From the NCBI GenBank assembly GCA_025642065.1, contig JAODUP010000011.1:560001-624000 (forward strand): a DNA stretch of 64,000 bases, read 5' to 3'. Positions 11,660-24,433 of the stretch are shown one piece after another (the first letter of the stretch is position 1; each line of letters starts with the position of its first letter). The notes under the pieces are model-generated. The model was not told the DNA's origin, did no database searches, and saw only the letters and a program-made list of their open reading frames with translations. This DNA is from Paralvinella palmiformis (Eukaryota > Annelida > Polychaeta > Terebellida > Alvinellidae). The position numbers and the translations under genes were made by a program.

Positions 11660-14600
11660 TGTTGAGCTTTATCACCAACTTTTGTGTACACAGCACATGG
11701 CCATAAAGTACATTGATTATTAATAAAATTGCAGAGCCTAAAATATATTTTGGTTAATTCAAAATTAACAACTTAATATATTGTGCTATCTTTGTTGTTA
11801 TGTCACAAAGTGATTTGACTTGTTGGTCTGTAATTTTGTTGTTTAGTATTTAACTGGAGCTGCTCACTAAGCTATAAATAAATCATTGGATTTATATAAC
11901 AAATACGAATAGTGAGTGTTTTTTTAACTTTGGTGCTAGCCACACATGGGACAAATGGCTCATGGGTGACCTAACTCCCCCCAGCAAAAAATCCCACAAA
12001 CACAAGTTAAATAATTTGATTTACACTCTGGATTGTATGTTTGCGGCACAGTACTTCAAGCACTAGACTGTTAAAACGCTTGATACATATAACAAACGTG
12101 GAAGTTGTATGATTGTGTATCAATTCACTGGTTGGGATGATTGTTATGCTAATGTATAATATTCACGATTTATTGATATTAGTAATTTGAATTTGTCTAC
12201 AAATGGAACTGTCTAATTGTATGTAGTGTTTTGAATCAAGTCCATAAATCTGAGTGGGATGAGTTCTATTAAGTGATGAAAAACCTCGACTAATTTCTGA
12301 GTATATGACGAACACTCGTGGATCTGAAAGCCAAGGCCATCTCCTTATATTAATACTGGACCATGATAAGACTCTGTTTACAGCTTCCCTGTATTCATAG
12401 AATTAAAGTGACTACATAATATTGATAAATTATATATGAGAATAATAGATATTATATGAAGTTGTTGACCTCCCATGAAGGTGTGTTATCTTTTGGTTAT
12501 TGTGAACAATTTGAAGATGAATAAACATTTAAAAACTTATTTTTTACAAACTACCCTGTCATCATTTCTACTCGCTAAACCATTACTGAACATTTTACTT
12601 GTACAGGTACTTGGTAAAAGATGCCAGTAGTTGATGCTGGAAGAGTAACTTATTGATATGGCATGTTACAAATCGTTACTCTACCAGGTAACTCTAAAGC
12701 CGTTTGTCTGTTCGTGTGTGTGTGTGTGTCATTAATGATATGTGAATCCAAAGCTAGTAACATCCAGCAAAATGTTCAATTTGTTATTTAAGTTGCTAGA
12801 AACACAAGATGTTTGATGTTTCATGGCCATTTTTGTGCACACGGTAGGCTAAATGAGCAGAGTGTCCTCCAAAGGTAATGAGAGGGGTACCTCCAAGGTC
12901 TAACTGGTAGTGCAGTTGGTCAAAAATCTATAGCACCTGGGTTCAAACCCTGGTCGGGCTATATCAGAAGGGTGTTTCATATTTCACTTTGCTTCATTAC
13001 TTTTGGAGGTCCATTTAGTCTACCTTATGCATAAAAATGGCCGTAAAACAGCCACATTTTTCCAAATGTATTGAGGGGTATTGAAAGATGAAACACCCTT
13101 CAGACAAGTAGAAAGACAGAGTTCAGTGGAAAAAATCTGTTGATAGGTTTTAAGTACCGGTAATTAACGGAATGGTAGAAACTACGGTTTTGTACTCACA
13201 CAACAAAATATACTTTTTTCCGTACAAATTATAACCTAAAACTATAAATAAGTGAATACCATATGATCTACGGGTCTGTGACGTTTGTTCTAGATAATGT
13301 TTGGGAATTGAACATCCTTGGTTTGTTAGTTACTTATACTTATAGCAAAGACCATATAGAAGAACTATATAATATTTACTTATAATATGATATATTTTAC
13401 AAGAAGTATTTTACTTTATTGCTTTCTTTAGTCAGTTGACTAAAGAAATACAATCTAATCGTAAGAATTACATTGTTAGGCGATTTTTGTTGTAATACAA
13501 ACAACTTTATAATCAAGTCTACAGTAACAGCTGGTATGGAAACTATATAAGGTGCATAGACCAGCAGATATGTTGATTGGACACACAAGCCCCCCCCCCC
13601 CCCACACAGGATGTGTGTGTGTGTTGGGGGGGAGGAGATATTTAGCCTCGGGACTCCAAGAAATCCATAATAACGTTGAATGGTAATTGTCAGTAAAATT
13701 ATCAAATAATGGAAAAAGATGGCTAAGAGATAATTAAAAAATTGGAAGTTGTTTTAAATATACCTAAATTGACATCAACATATATCATGTGTCGTGATCG
13801 ATTGTTGACAGGTAACTAACCACTTCAGTATCGGTAAGGATCACTTTATTACATAAAATATCACTTCAGGGGGTATAAAAACAAGATCAGTTTGGCAGAA
13901 AATTGATGATTTCAGCTTGTAAAAGATTTCTTAAAGAAGTAAAAGTTCGGGTCAGCGGGTAAAATTGAACCCCAAAAAGTAAAAATCACTTCTGGAAATG
14001 GCAGGTAACACGTATATATCGCTTACACAGGCAGGTAAACTGAATCGAACTTCAGCAGGTAATGAGTGATTTCACATGGTAAAGGTAAGTGGCATCTTGT
14101 AATGCTCGATCCTGAATGTTTTGAACTAAATCCTGATATGTAATGAGCTCGGACTGGTCTATTAATAAATGTTACTTTAATAACGGTCGAACTGTTACAA
14201 GTAGAATCAATTAATCAGTTAAATGATCGCTTGGTCAAGTTTATCTGGTAATCAGTCAGTCAGAGAGTTAGTCAGTGAGTTATTAGTCTGTAACTTTTAA
14301 TCGTCGTTCAGTCAAAAAAAAATAGTTTATCAGTTCATTGGCTAGTTAGTGATGTAATCAGTTGAATACCTCATACATTTATCTGTCTGTCTGTCTGTCT
14401 GTCGATCACTCCTTGATCCGTTTAATCTATCATTCATTGATTTAGTCAAATAGCTAGATAGTTTATCAATCAATCAATCAACTAGTCGCCCGATCAATCA
14501 GTAATTTTGTCCATGTGTTCATCACTTGATTCCCCAGTCAGTCAGTATTGTGTCTTCTAAACAATTATTATACCAATGTTGAGTGAAGACCTATATTGTG

Positions 14601-14764
14601 GTCATAGTTCGGTGAACATTTTCTAAAATATCATAAAACTTATGCTTTTCTTTATAATAATTACTACACTGTGTACTCTAAACAGAGATAGATCTGATTT
14701 CATGTTTGTTTACGCGAATACTTTAATTTTCTATTCGGACGCGAAATAACAGTTATAGCGTGTA
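11660..14764. other. Intergenic region with SINE debris and simple repeats
   Basis: I see no supportable gene. The region holds a nested family B cluster at 12809-13106 and a C homopolymer near 13588-13602. From about 14250 to 14550 there is a loose AGTCAGT/CTGTCTGT/AATCAATC tetranucleotide zone. Confidence 0.5.
12809..13106. repeat. Three head-to-head pieces of SINE family B
   Basis: A minus-strand 3' piece (12809-12882) is followed directly by a nearly full plus-strand copy (12888-13052). A short minus-strand piece (13086-13106, gatgaaacacccttcagaca) follows that. The arrangement suggests repeated insertion or a rearranged inverted pair. Confidence 0.75.
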
Positions 14765-15159
14765 CCTAGCAGGCACCAGACGTTGGATCAACATTGTCCT
14801 TTGACGTTGGATAAATGTTATGAAAATGGTTGGATTTGAAAATTGGATCAACGTTAGGATTTCAACATTGGATCAACGTTAGGATTTCAATGTTGGATCA
14901 ATGTTATGAAATTGTGTGGATTTGAAATTTGGATCAACGTAATATTTGCAACATTGGATAACAGTAGTTTTCATTATGGTTGATGTAAACATATTTATTC
15001 AATTGACAATAAGCAAAATGCTTAAACAATATCTTTCTCATTTATACACACATTCACACAAGAAACACAATAATATATATACAACAAATAAATTGATATT
15101 GTTACTATACCAGCATCAGGGGTGATTGGAATGTAAGGGACTGGTGCAGTAAGGTTTCA

Positions 15160-15160
15160 T

Positions 15161-15210
<50 letters not shown>

Positions 15211-15262
15211 TATATGTATATATATATATATATAATATACATATATATATATATATATATGC
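15160..15262. repeat. Compound (AT)n/(AC)n microsatellite inside the transposon
   Basis: TA runs flank a short CA run, making an almost self-complementary 100-base block. Confidence 0.9.
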
Positions 15263-15554
15263 ATCAATTACATCCCCACAAGTATTTTGGATGAAATTTC
15301 ATTATGGTTAAATCAGCTGCAAATATGACACCCATGATAATTAAAAACAGCTGCAATAGACTTGTTCAAAATAAAAATGAATTAAATTCATCTAGAACAT
15401 GACAACATACAAGTATACCAATTCTTTTTGTACAATACATCATACAGTAGTGTAATTCACAATCAATTATATGCCAAAAAAATAGCACTCTAAAAGTTTG
15501 AATATTTTCATGGATGGCCAATAAAATTCGAATAACTGTTCAGTACATTTTACA

Positions 15555-16157
15555 TTATTTTGGTGAAATTATTATTAACCTAGCCAAATTTAAAAAAGAC
15601 ATATTCCTCAAAATAACAAAAGTGCATAATATGTCCATAGCTGAAACGTATGAATAACATCTATAAAAAACGACCCCAGTCCAAAATAAATATTTTACTC
15701 CCACATTTATCCTGAAACAATGTCTAGGTGTATGCAAAAGAGTGCAAGCAGCTTTTGGAACACAGTGCCAATGTCGTCTAAGGATTCCAATTGCTTCTTG
15801 AAAAGCAGTTCTTGTACATGCATTTCTTACTGCCAGTCTGCAGTCCTTTCCAATGTAAAGCTCTTCACCATCACCACCTGACAAATTCTCAGATCCATAA
15901 CTAGATATCACATTGTCAGAGTTGTCTGATTCCTGATGATTTGTATCACCACTGCTGTTATTAGAATCCTGTGCATTGCTGTCATCTCTACAATCCACAT
16001 GACAAGATGAGTCAGTATCACCTTTCTCATGTACACTAGGACTAGGAGCAACACTAACACCTACTAGAACATTGGCTTCATCCTTATCACTGCTATTAGC
16101 TTCAGCAAGAGTCAGTACTTTAGCTTGATGCTTTCTCCATCTTTTCAAGTAGGCCAT
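15555..16157 (-). CDS. Transposon-encoded accessory-type protein
   Basis: A 200-codon ORF within the TIR-bounded element, reading inward from the right end. It has a basic start (MAYLKRWRKHQAKV), an acidic Ser/Asn/Asp-rich linker (about residues 22-95), then a compact segment LAVRNACTRTAFQEAIGILR followed by ACTLLHTPRHC. This recalls a small domain in proteins of animal DNA transposons, where W-A...IT..AL..LL.IL is followed by R-T-L-L-x-T-P-R. That comparison is from memory. The C-terminus turns hydrophobic and AT-rich and may have drifted or be out of frame. No catalytic triad is visible. Its role in transposition is unknown. Confidence 0.5.
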   Translation of the reverse strand: MAYLKRWRKHQAKVLTLAEANSSDKDEANVLVGVSVAPSPSVHEKGDTDSSCHVDCRDDSNAQDSNNSSGDTNHQESDNSDNVISSYGSENLSGGDGEELYIGKDCRLAVRNACTRTAFQEAIGILRRHWHCVPKAACTLLHTPRHCFRINVGVKYLFWTGVVFYRCYSYVSAMDILCTFVILRNMSFLNLARLIIISPK

Positions 16158-16570
16158 GCAGTAATATTCTGTTTCGACCTAGGAATACATGTACCAATAT
16201 GAACATTTATAACTTTCTGCATATGTGTCAATGGGTGGGGAGGCATGCATACTGTACAGCCATTACCTATTTTCTGCCTTTTATCATCATGGAAGGCTCA
16301 CTAAAATAAATGGCTGCAAATATGCAATGAAGGGACCAGGGGACTGTTTTCGAGTCAGCACATGATATTTAAATTTTTAAACAAAAAAATAGGTTTTAAC
16401 CATGCAGCTTAATTATACCTATAATGTCAAAGGTCATGGTGCCAAATGAAAGCCTGTACTCAACTTTTGATAAGTCATTAACAATAAGTGATAACGTATC
16501 GGTATTGGCTCATAATTTTCATATTTACTATTTCTGAGATATAAGCATTTTATTTATATTTTCACACTCC

Positions 16571-16591
16571 CCCGGAAAAAATTTTTCCGGG
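16571..16591. repeat. Perfect hairpin inside the transposon
   Basis: Two 10-base arms (cccggaaaaa and tttttccggg) are separated by one base. Further short complementarity (tcac and gtga) flanks them. It lies about 400 bases upstream of the transposon ORF, on its 5' side. Confidence 0.85.
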
Positions 16592-17098
16592 AAAAGTGAT
16601 AAATCAAATATTGAAGCTTTCAGCATTTTACAATCTGATCCTTTTTCATGAACCCCCCCCCCCAGATGAAAATATTATAGCGAGAACGTTATTAAAACAA
16701 ACCATAATCATGAAACAGAAACTAATCATCTAAATTAGAAAATAAGTTATATCTGAAAAGTTCTCATTCACTAAACACAGGATTTTTATTTTCAAATGGT
16801 CGCTCCCTAAGGCCTAACATTAACATGTCAATTAGACTATAGTACCTATTACCTAACCTAGCAACGCGTAGACACGCATGCTGAGTGACTGATTTGAAGT
16901 ACGACAACTTGATCGATCAATATTCAACAAAAGAAATGATATTTCAAGAAACTTTACGCAGCATCTTGTTTCATGACAATTCATATTACTAAATACACAA
17001 GTTTGGTACAACTTATATACATATTTACCAGAAAAAGATGCGTCAAGTATCCTAGAATTTCCAAGTTTCTAAAAAATGGCGCGCTACGTTCAAATCAC

Positions 17099-17122
17099 TG
17101 ACCTATATACGTATATAGGTCA
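17099..17122. repeat. 24-base perfect palindrome
   Basis: TGACCTATATAC is followed directly by its reverse complement. A second partial arm (ataggtcagtg) lies just downstream. The site is inside the transposon, upstream of its ORF. Confidence 0.9.
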
Positions 17123-17510
17123 TACATAGGTCAGTGGTTCAAATGAGCTTAGGATGGCGTGACGTCAGAATCCGGGTATTGTCGGATAGATATAGCCAGG
17201 CCGCTTGATACTTTAGCCAGAGTTGTAGCTTGGTTTTGAACAAATGTACATCAATTAGGTGCGAAGTTTCACCAGATAGCCCCATAACAGATATACACAC
17301 AATAACGGCTTCTCAAATGATAATCTTACTATAGTAAATTATATATGATGGAAAATACAACATTGATCCAACATCGCAATACCGATATAAATCCAACACG
17401 ATATAATCCAGTCCAGCTACATTGGATATGCATTGGGTTCGCGTTGTGCGACGTCGCGATCTAAAATCCACCAATTCCCAACATTGATCCAACATCGGGT
17501 GCCTGCTGGG

Positions 17511-18833
17511 TACTAACCCTGATATAAATATTGGTAAATATTCAGAGATGTTTAGGTAATTGAATATGGCAATCGGTTAATTGAGTAGTGTATCATAATA
17601 ATAATCAAAGTGCATGCTTAACAAAGTGTCCTTGCTATCAGGAACCATTCTTAAAAACTGAACTGGGTAGTAAAGTGCAATTGAAACATAAACAATTAAC
17701 TAGACACTGTTTAATGATGCATATTATTTACAAGAATAATTAACGTTGAACAGGTGAGAGATTTAAAATTATCCAGACATATTACACTTCAAACATGCCG
17801 CAATTTCCTGCTACATTTAAAAATAGGTGTGGCTAGCTAAAGCAGATGTTACCAGTTAGATGGGTATGGCTCCTTGACTAGATGTGGCTAAAACTGTCAC
17901 TAGATAATTATGTTGTTGTGACTAAGTACCCAGGTGTAGTTATTGGTAACTGGTTAGGTCTAATTAACCATATGTGTGTGTGTGCGGGTCGAAATAAGCG
18001 ATGGTCCGCTAGTCCGTGAGCAGCAAAAATTCGGAAGTACCCACAAAATCTAAAAATTGATGGACAAACAGCCTATTTTGGTCCACATTTCGTCTATTCG
18101 CAGTAATATTCGGTAGGTTCCTGTCTGGTCTTCGGCGATGCACCGGTTTTCACATTTCCTAACGTGCTTCTGAAAGGATACGCGTGATTGGATAGATTCA
18201 CAATTTCCATATTTGCTCGGCAAATCACGTCACGCGTTACTTAAACGCTATACGAATTCGCTTTGAGAAAGAAGGTGCTTGACTTGAGATTGTATTAGTT
18301 AGCGTCTCAGAGGAAATGGAAACCACATGATCCGTGTTCCGGGAGAACACACTCAAATCATCCGGAGTCGGAAGTGTTAATATTATATCTTCACGGTTGT
18401 AACACATTCAAAGCCAAATTAACAAACAAAAGATATGAAATCAATTTTATTTGGAAGAGCACTTGATATATATATATAATTATGTTACAGTTAATCTGTA
18501 TAATCAGGTAATATGTATATTACCTGAAATTTTCAGGTAATGTGTATTAAATCTCAGTTAGCAATATACATGTGTGAACTGATGAATATTTGGAAGAAAA
18601 AATATTAATAAAAAAATGTTAATCAAAATGGAGGCTCAGAATGGCTTGAAAGCACTTGGGAGACTCCATTTCAAAATATTCGTAAAGCCTAACGCCTCCC
18701 CCCGCCCAAGTTTGTACCCTATGTATATATTGCTTTGCTTCCTGCCTTGGAAAGACCATCAACTATTTGGAAAGACCATCAAATTTTCAAGGTAGATGAT
18801 CTGGGGAACACCTATTTATCGGCCCTTTTTTTT

Positions 18834-18912
<79 letters not shown>

Positions 18913-19236
18913 TTTGGGGGAACACCTACCTAAGTGTAGCTAAATAACTGTATTTTAATTATTAAATTAATTAATTTAGGTAGGAAACTAGTTGTAGCAA
19001 TAATTAACCAGATGTAGCTAGGTCTTGTTAATAAACTGTAACCAGTTGATGGAATTTGACTAAGTTAACAGATGTAACTTGAAAACCAGATGTAGCCATT
19101 TACCTAGATGTGGCTTTAGCCGTATATGTGTAACCAATCGAGTACAGCTAACCAGACAGGTGTGACACATTGCAGACTGACTGGATTTAGCTAATTTTAT
19201 CACATAAAGTTGGTTAACAAGATGTGATGTGGCTAA

Positions 19237-19281
<45 letters not shown>

Positions 19282-19800
19282 CATCATCATCATCATGGCC
19301 ATCACCATAATCATGATCAACATCACTTATTAACCGATTCACTGTCTGAACGGTCTATTTATGCCTAACACACGCTCATAGTAATGACTTATCAGTTCCC
19401 ATCCGGTCCCCTCTGCAAAACACACAACAATTAAAAGATCGCTCATAAATTAATTACCAAATATGGCGGATATTTCGTCTATGATACGAGGAGCAAATTT
19501 ACTTTGATAGCAAGTGATGTTAGATCTATTTTAAATGTATTCGTTGTAATGTATGCTAAGTGGCTGTCTTTATATTAATAATGTTCGCACTCTAACAAAC
19601 TGTGTCATCATGACAACATGATTGATGAAAGTCAGGTACGCTGGCCATCGCTATAATCATAATACACTCTTGTAACACTGTTATACAGGTACTACTACTA
19701 GGTTAGTAGGTAGGCTACACATGTTTACATTATGATAATGTATATAAACTTTATTTATGTATCTAGTTATCCACTTATTTATAGGCGACGTTTCGTACGC

Positions 19801-19843
<43 letters not shown>

Positions 19844-22800
19844 TAAGATTTACAGTTAAGGTGGCAACTTGAGAAGTATGTTATTATAAAAGAAAGTAGA
19901 TGTTAAATTGTGCGTTTCAATTAGAAACATATGATAATGCTCTATTAAAACTATATTTCCTACAGATACACGATGATGATGCAACAAACTCATTATATTT
20001 TTCATAAGACAGATGGCAATATTTACAGTGTACTGATGTAGATCACTGTTATTGATTATTTGCACTCATTAGCATCTGCCCTGGATGTAAAAAACTTTTT
20101 ATTTAATTTTCCCTTTAAAATTGTTGCTTTGTTTGTAGATCAGTTGATGAAGCCTGTCACATACACTAGAGACATAAGGGTGAGGGACAATTCCTTAGAG
20201 AAACACCTCACAAAAAAAGCTAGTAACTGAAGGTTTGCAGTACAAATTGCTCTTAGCTACTGTATTATAGAGCACACACACATACCATTAAAATGGAAAA
20301 GTTGCCATCATTATAAGGAAATTATATAATACATTAAAAAATGTGTATGAAGACACACAAAATGTAATGTTAAAAGAAGATCCAGTTTTTGTTGTTTGTA
20401 GCTTGATGGGTGCACATCAGAAGACACTGATTGTTTATCGTATTCAGTAAAGGTGGCAATTTATAGCAATTGAACATTTAGTCCTGATTATCAATTTGTG
20501 ACATCAGTCAAACAATGATAATATTCAGTTTGAGAGATGTTATTTTGCTCACTATCTTCCTTCTATTTTCAAACCATCTACATTAGCACTCTATTTAATG
20601 GCTAGCTGGTTGATGATTAAATTTGATGACCATCATTAATAGATGACATGGCAGGCTGAAGATCCATTATTGAGCTATTTTAATGAACAGATAAAATATA
20701 TTTAGAAAAATATAAAAACTGTGTTTTATATAAATAATATTAAAAAAATTATCAACCAAATGTAGAAGTAACTTATGATGGTGGCTCTCAGGGGCAAATT
20801 AAGTGGGTACAAATAACTGAATAGTGAACAGTCTATTTCCACAGTGAAGTGAACATGGCCAACATTTGATTTATATACATAACAGTGGAATAAATATTTT
20901 ATCTGCAGACTGACAGATATACTGTGAAATTGATATTGTACTTATTCTTAACAAGCAATTGCTATGGACATAAGAAACCAGTTATCTTTTGTTTTTGATC
21001 ATATATCCTGAAGAAGTCAAGTAATATATCTAATAAACATTTGAACATGAATGGACATGTTAATAACAGTTATAGGCTATAAAATATCCTGGTTTAGAAT
21101 ATTTAAAATTTGTTTTTAATGAATTCTATAATTCTGAATCTGCACTTTTTTATCAAGTAACAGCTTGGTTACTGTAATACACTCTTGTGTAGCTTGAGTG
21201 AGATAAATTTTCAGCAGATTATTAAATATTACTGCTTCCTTAGTAACTGAGCTGTCTAGAATTTTACATTGAACATATGAGTGGAGAGTTAGAATGACTA
21301 CTATATAGGGGAGGTAATTCTATTGATTAGCTATAAAGGTTTGAGTCTAAGATGTTAGGTTGATTTACTAAGTGTTAAATTCAGTTGTAGAATTTTTTTG
21401 CGTTAGCTGATTTAGTGATTTCAGTTGTTCTGAATGTGCTCAAATCAAATCTTAAATGCTATGTTGATATAGAATTTTATATTGCTTCACCAGGACAATA
21501 AGTTGAACTCCTATCAAATCTGCCAATGAAGTGGTTAGTCTTAAATTCGCTTTTAAAAGTTTCTATTGAATGTATAGTTTAGTTTTTTGTAGAATAATTC
21601 GGATCAGTTTTGAACAGTTAAGATTTCATCAAATTTCATACCATAACAAACCACTGCAACCTGTATCTACAATATAGATAAGATAACCTGGATCATTCTT
21701 TTGATAATAAACTAGGTATATCTTTATTCGGATGACACAACAAAGATAACTGAATAAGATAAATATACTTCTATGTTATTATTATTATTAAGGATAAGAT
21801 ATATATAACTTCTATGTTATTATTATTATTAAGGTTATGGCATGATATGACAATTGCTATGTTACCAGATGATAATATAGAGTTGCCATAATATAACCTG
21901 ATGAGAAAGATGTAGCTATCATATTCCTATTGTTCATCTAGATCCATTCCGTTTTACATTTTTATCACCAATCAGATGTTATATGTTGTCAATGTACAGT
22001 TAAAACTGGATGATTATATCAATGGAGTTCCGTTATTTAGTTAATTATTTAGCTAGATATTACACACACACATATACACACTATTTACTAGTCACACCAA
22101 AAAGTATGAGTCTGTAATTGGAATGGGTCCCAAATGGAATCTTGAGCTGATCCGGTATCTATATTTAAGGCATAATATGTTAATTCAGAGATGGATAGTA
22201 CCAGAAGCTTCATTCACTCACTCATTAGGACCATATTAACCTATGACTGGGCACTTAGACTTTTAGGTTCTGCAGGCCTCTACGATACTTCAGTAGTTCA
22301 CCCCATTACATCTGACATCCTGATATGGTAGACACTAGGCTGCAGTACAGATCTTTATATCCATTTCCTGGCTTTCCTGAAGAATTGTATACCAAATTAA
22401 ATTGTTTTTAAATTAAAAAGGATTAAAATAATACATGTGTGTATACGTGGATAAATACATGTGTATGCGTGCGTGCGTGGATAATGCTTCAGCAAAACAT
22501 AAATTAACGGGTTCCAAATCACTGCGGGATTTACTTATACTAGTCAGCCTGTTACTCCACAGTTCTCCAGTGGTTGGAGTGTTGCGCTCTAAACTTCCAG
22601 GTTTTGGGTTCAAATCTGACTCATACTTGTATTTGTTAAATATTTCCCTAGAAGGTTGCCCCATGGTCACATATCTCATGTGTTGCCAGTACCGAGACTA
22701 AACGACTCAACGCCACCCTTTTTAAGTGCTGTCTCTGAACTGTTGTCCTTCCGTAAGCTAGTTGCTGGATTGTAATGCAAGGAATTGATATCTTAATGAG

Positions 22801-23590
22801 TCTGTAGCAGACACAGTTAAAAAAGTTCAATCCATTTATAATCGGAATGTTCAATTATTTTGTTGTCATTGTATGCAGTTTTTATAACAGGCGTGTTTCC
22901 TTATATCAAATAAATTAGATGGAAAGATGTTCTAAACCACATTTGTTCAACCTTTATGGATAACGGTCAAAGCTGAAAAATTGTTTTATTTTGAGGGTGT
23001 GATGAGTGAAACCTCCTATTGTGTTTTGTTTCTGTTGTTGTTGCTGTTGTTGTTGTGTAATGTATGTATTGAAGGTTATCACAGTCTCACGGACAGGTTC
23101 TAGAAACGATATCTAAAACAACCAGCGAAAAAAGGAATGCTGACAGAACCATGTAACTGTTGTAAGCTAAAGGCAGTGATCCGATTCAGTTATTTCAATA
23201 ATTTACTACAAATTGTGTGACATGACTCACACCGTCTAGTAATAGTAGTATGGAGACATTAAATATATAATGTTAGAGAAAATAGAAGTTAAAAATAACC
23301 CTATCCATGATGTGTCATGGTCCAGTTGCCACAAACAACGTTTATTACCAAGAATGTCTCCAGTGAATTTATCTATATTGTTTACGTTAGTTCAATTTCC
23401 GGTGTTTTATCCATACATGTTATGGATTAGTTTCAAGGGGGGGGCGGGATTTGGTCTACATGCTCTTATCTAAACCATCGTAAATGTAGCTTGCTGTTTA
23501 ATATTATTATATGAAATATTGTGTTTTATTGTACAACACCAATCCCACAAAACAACCATATATCACCCTGTATACAACTATGTTATTGTT
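17511..23590. other. Long AT-rich intergenic region
   Basis: I see no supportable gene. It contains (TA)n tracts at 18836-18906, 19239-19278 and 19800-19825, and a phrase (agatgta/ggtgtggcta) loosely repeated at 17830-19220. A pair of near-identical 40-base units holding ttattattattaagg lies around 21770-21835. Confidence 0.45.
22555..22680 (+). repeat. tRNA-like SINE fragment, family D
   Basis: It shows an A-box-like gtggttggagtgttgcgctc and a B-box-like gggttcaaatctgac. Text around the box (cgctc..aaacttccaggtt.tgg.ttc.aatc) matches the segment at 33865-34015. The cloverleaf is not complete, so this is not a tRNA gene. Confidence 0.45.
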
Positions 23591-23597
23591 TTTCCAG

Positions 23598-23740
23598 GGC
23601 ATCAAGTGTCCTAGAAAGATAACAGAAACACCTGTGATGAGTAACACATCAATCAATGATAACACGCCAACAGATAAACCAGTATCCTACAGTATCACCC
23701 ACATCATACTTACAGTGAACATGTCGTGTCACATTTACAG
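23598..23740 (+). other. Possible exon of unknown gene
   Basis: An open stretch lies between a tttttccag acceptor and a CAG|GTAAAT donor. It encodes Ser/Thr/Asn-rich residues ending in SYSITHIILTVNMSCHIYR. It could be a 5' exon joined to the acceptor-like tttgcag near 24343, upstream of the galactosyltransferase ORF. No homology is recognised, so it may be chance. Confidence 0.2.
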
Positions 23741-24279
23741 GTAAATTTACCCAATTGTTCAGGTTATATTAAACTTAATTACCAATCCAGGTATTGTTTT
23801 ACCATGTTTACGACAACATTGTATCTGCTTATTATTAGATAATAAAGTGTACTAACTCATCGATTTAGTTAATGTTTACAGTTTAACTTATTTATTGATC
23901 TGTATCAACAGGTCGTATGCTGAGGATTAGTTATACAGATATGATCAATATTGAGTATAATGACATCATGGTTTAATTAGTTGTTTTTGTTAGATTAGAT
24001 ATTGATTATATTAGTATTGATATCCAGTATCACAATCCCTTGTACCAGATCATTACTGGAAGAAATATCTTTTATCTGACACGGTATTGTAGTTTATGAT
24101 GATTCTCTCTCGCACATACACATTACACACAGACACACACATATACGTGAACTTATTTATAACATTGGTTTCTGCTAGTTTTCAGTTGTTCTAGTTAATA
24201 TTGAAATTATCTACATGATATTATTGTGGAGTGATATTTCAGGTTACCAAACAAAACTTCGAATTTAAGTACTCGTAAA

Positions 24280-24290
<11 letters not shown>

Positions 24291-24332
<42 letters not shown>
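24291..24332. repeat. (CT)n/(TA)n microsatellite
   Basis: A CT run passes into a TA run about 100 bases upstream of the galactosyltransferase start codon. Confidence 0.9.
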
Positions 24333-24338
<6 letters not shown>

Positions 24339-24433
24339 TTGCAGCCACACATCATGAACAAGGCTAATAATTATTTAGTATTCTGGCGGCCAGTTAGGGA
24401 CATCGTAAAAATTACGCGCGATTAGCAACAACA

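Larger units (their letters stand above)
14765..17510. mobile_element. DNA transposon with TIRs and subterminal repeats
   Basis: The left end starts CCTAGCAGGCACC and the right end, read inward on the minus strand, starts CCCAGCAGGCACC. The two ends stay near-identical for about 32 bases. The dinucleotide TA flanks both ends and may be the target-site duplication. Subterminal units of the type ttggatcaacgttaggattt repeat at 14780-14960, and related units occur inside the right end. The 2.75-kb interior carries one minus-strand ORF (15555-16157), a hairpin at 16571-16591 and a palindrome at 17099-17122. I see no DDE transposase, so the element is probably non-autonomous. Its superfamily is not assigned. 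Confidence 0.8.

Noticed and set aside
22413..22854. Overlapping 68-88 codon ORFs on both strands
   Set aside because: They overlap a tRNA-like SINE fragment, have no family motifs and lack splice signals.
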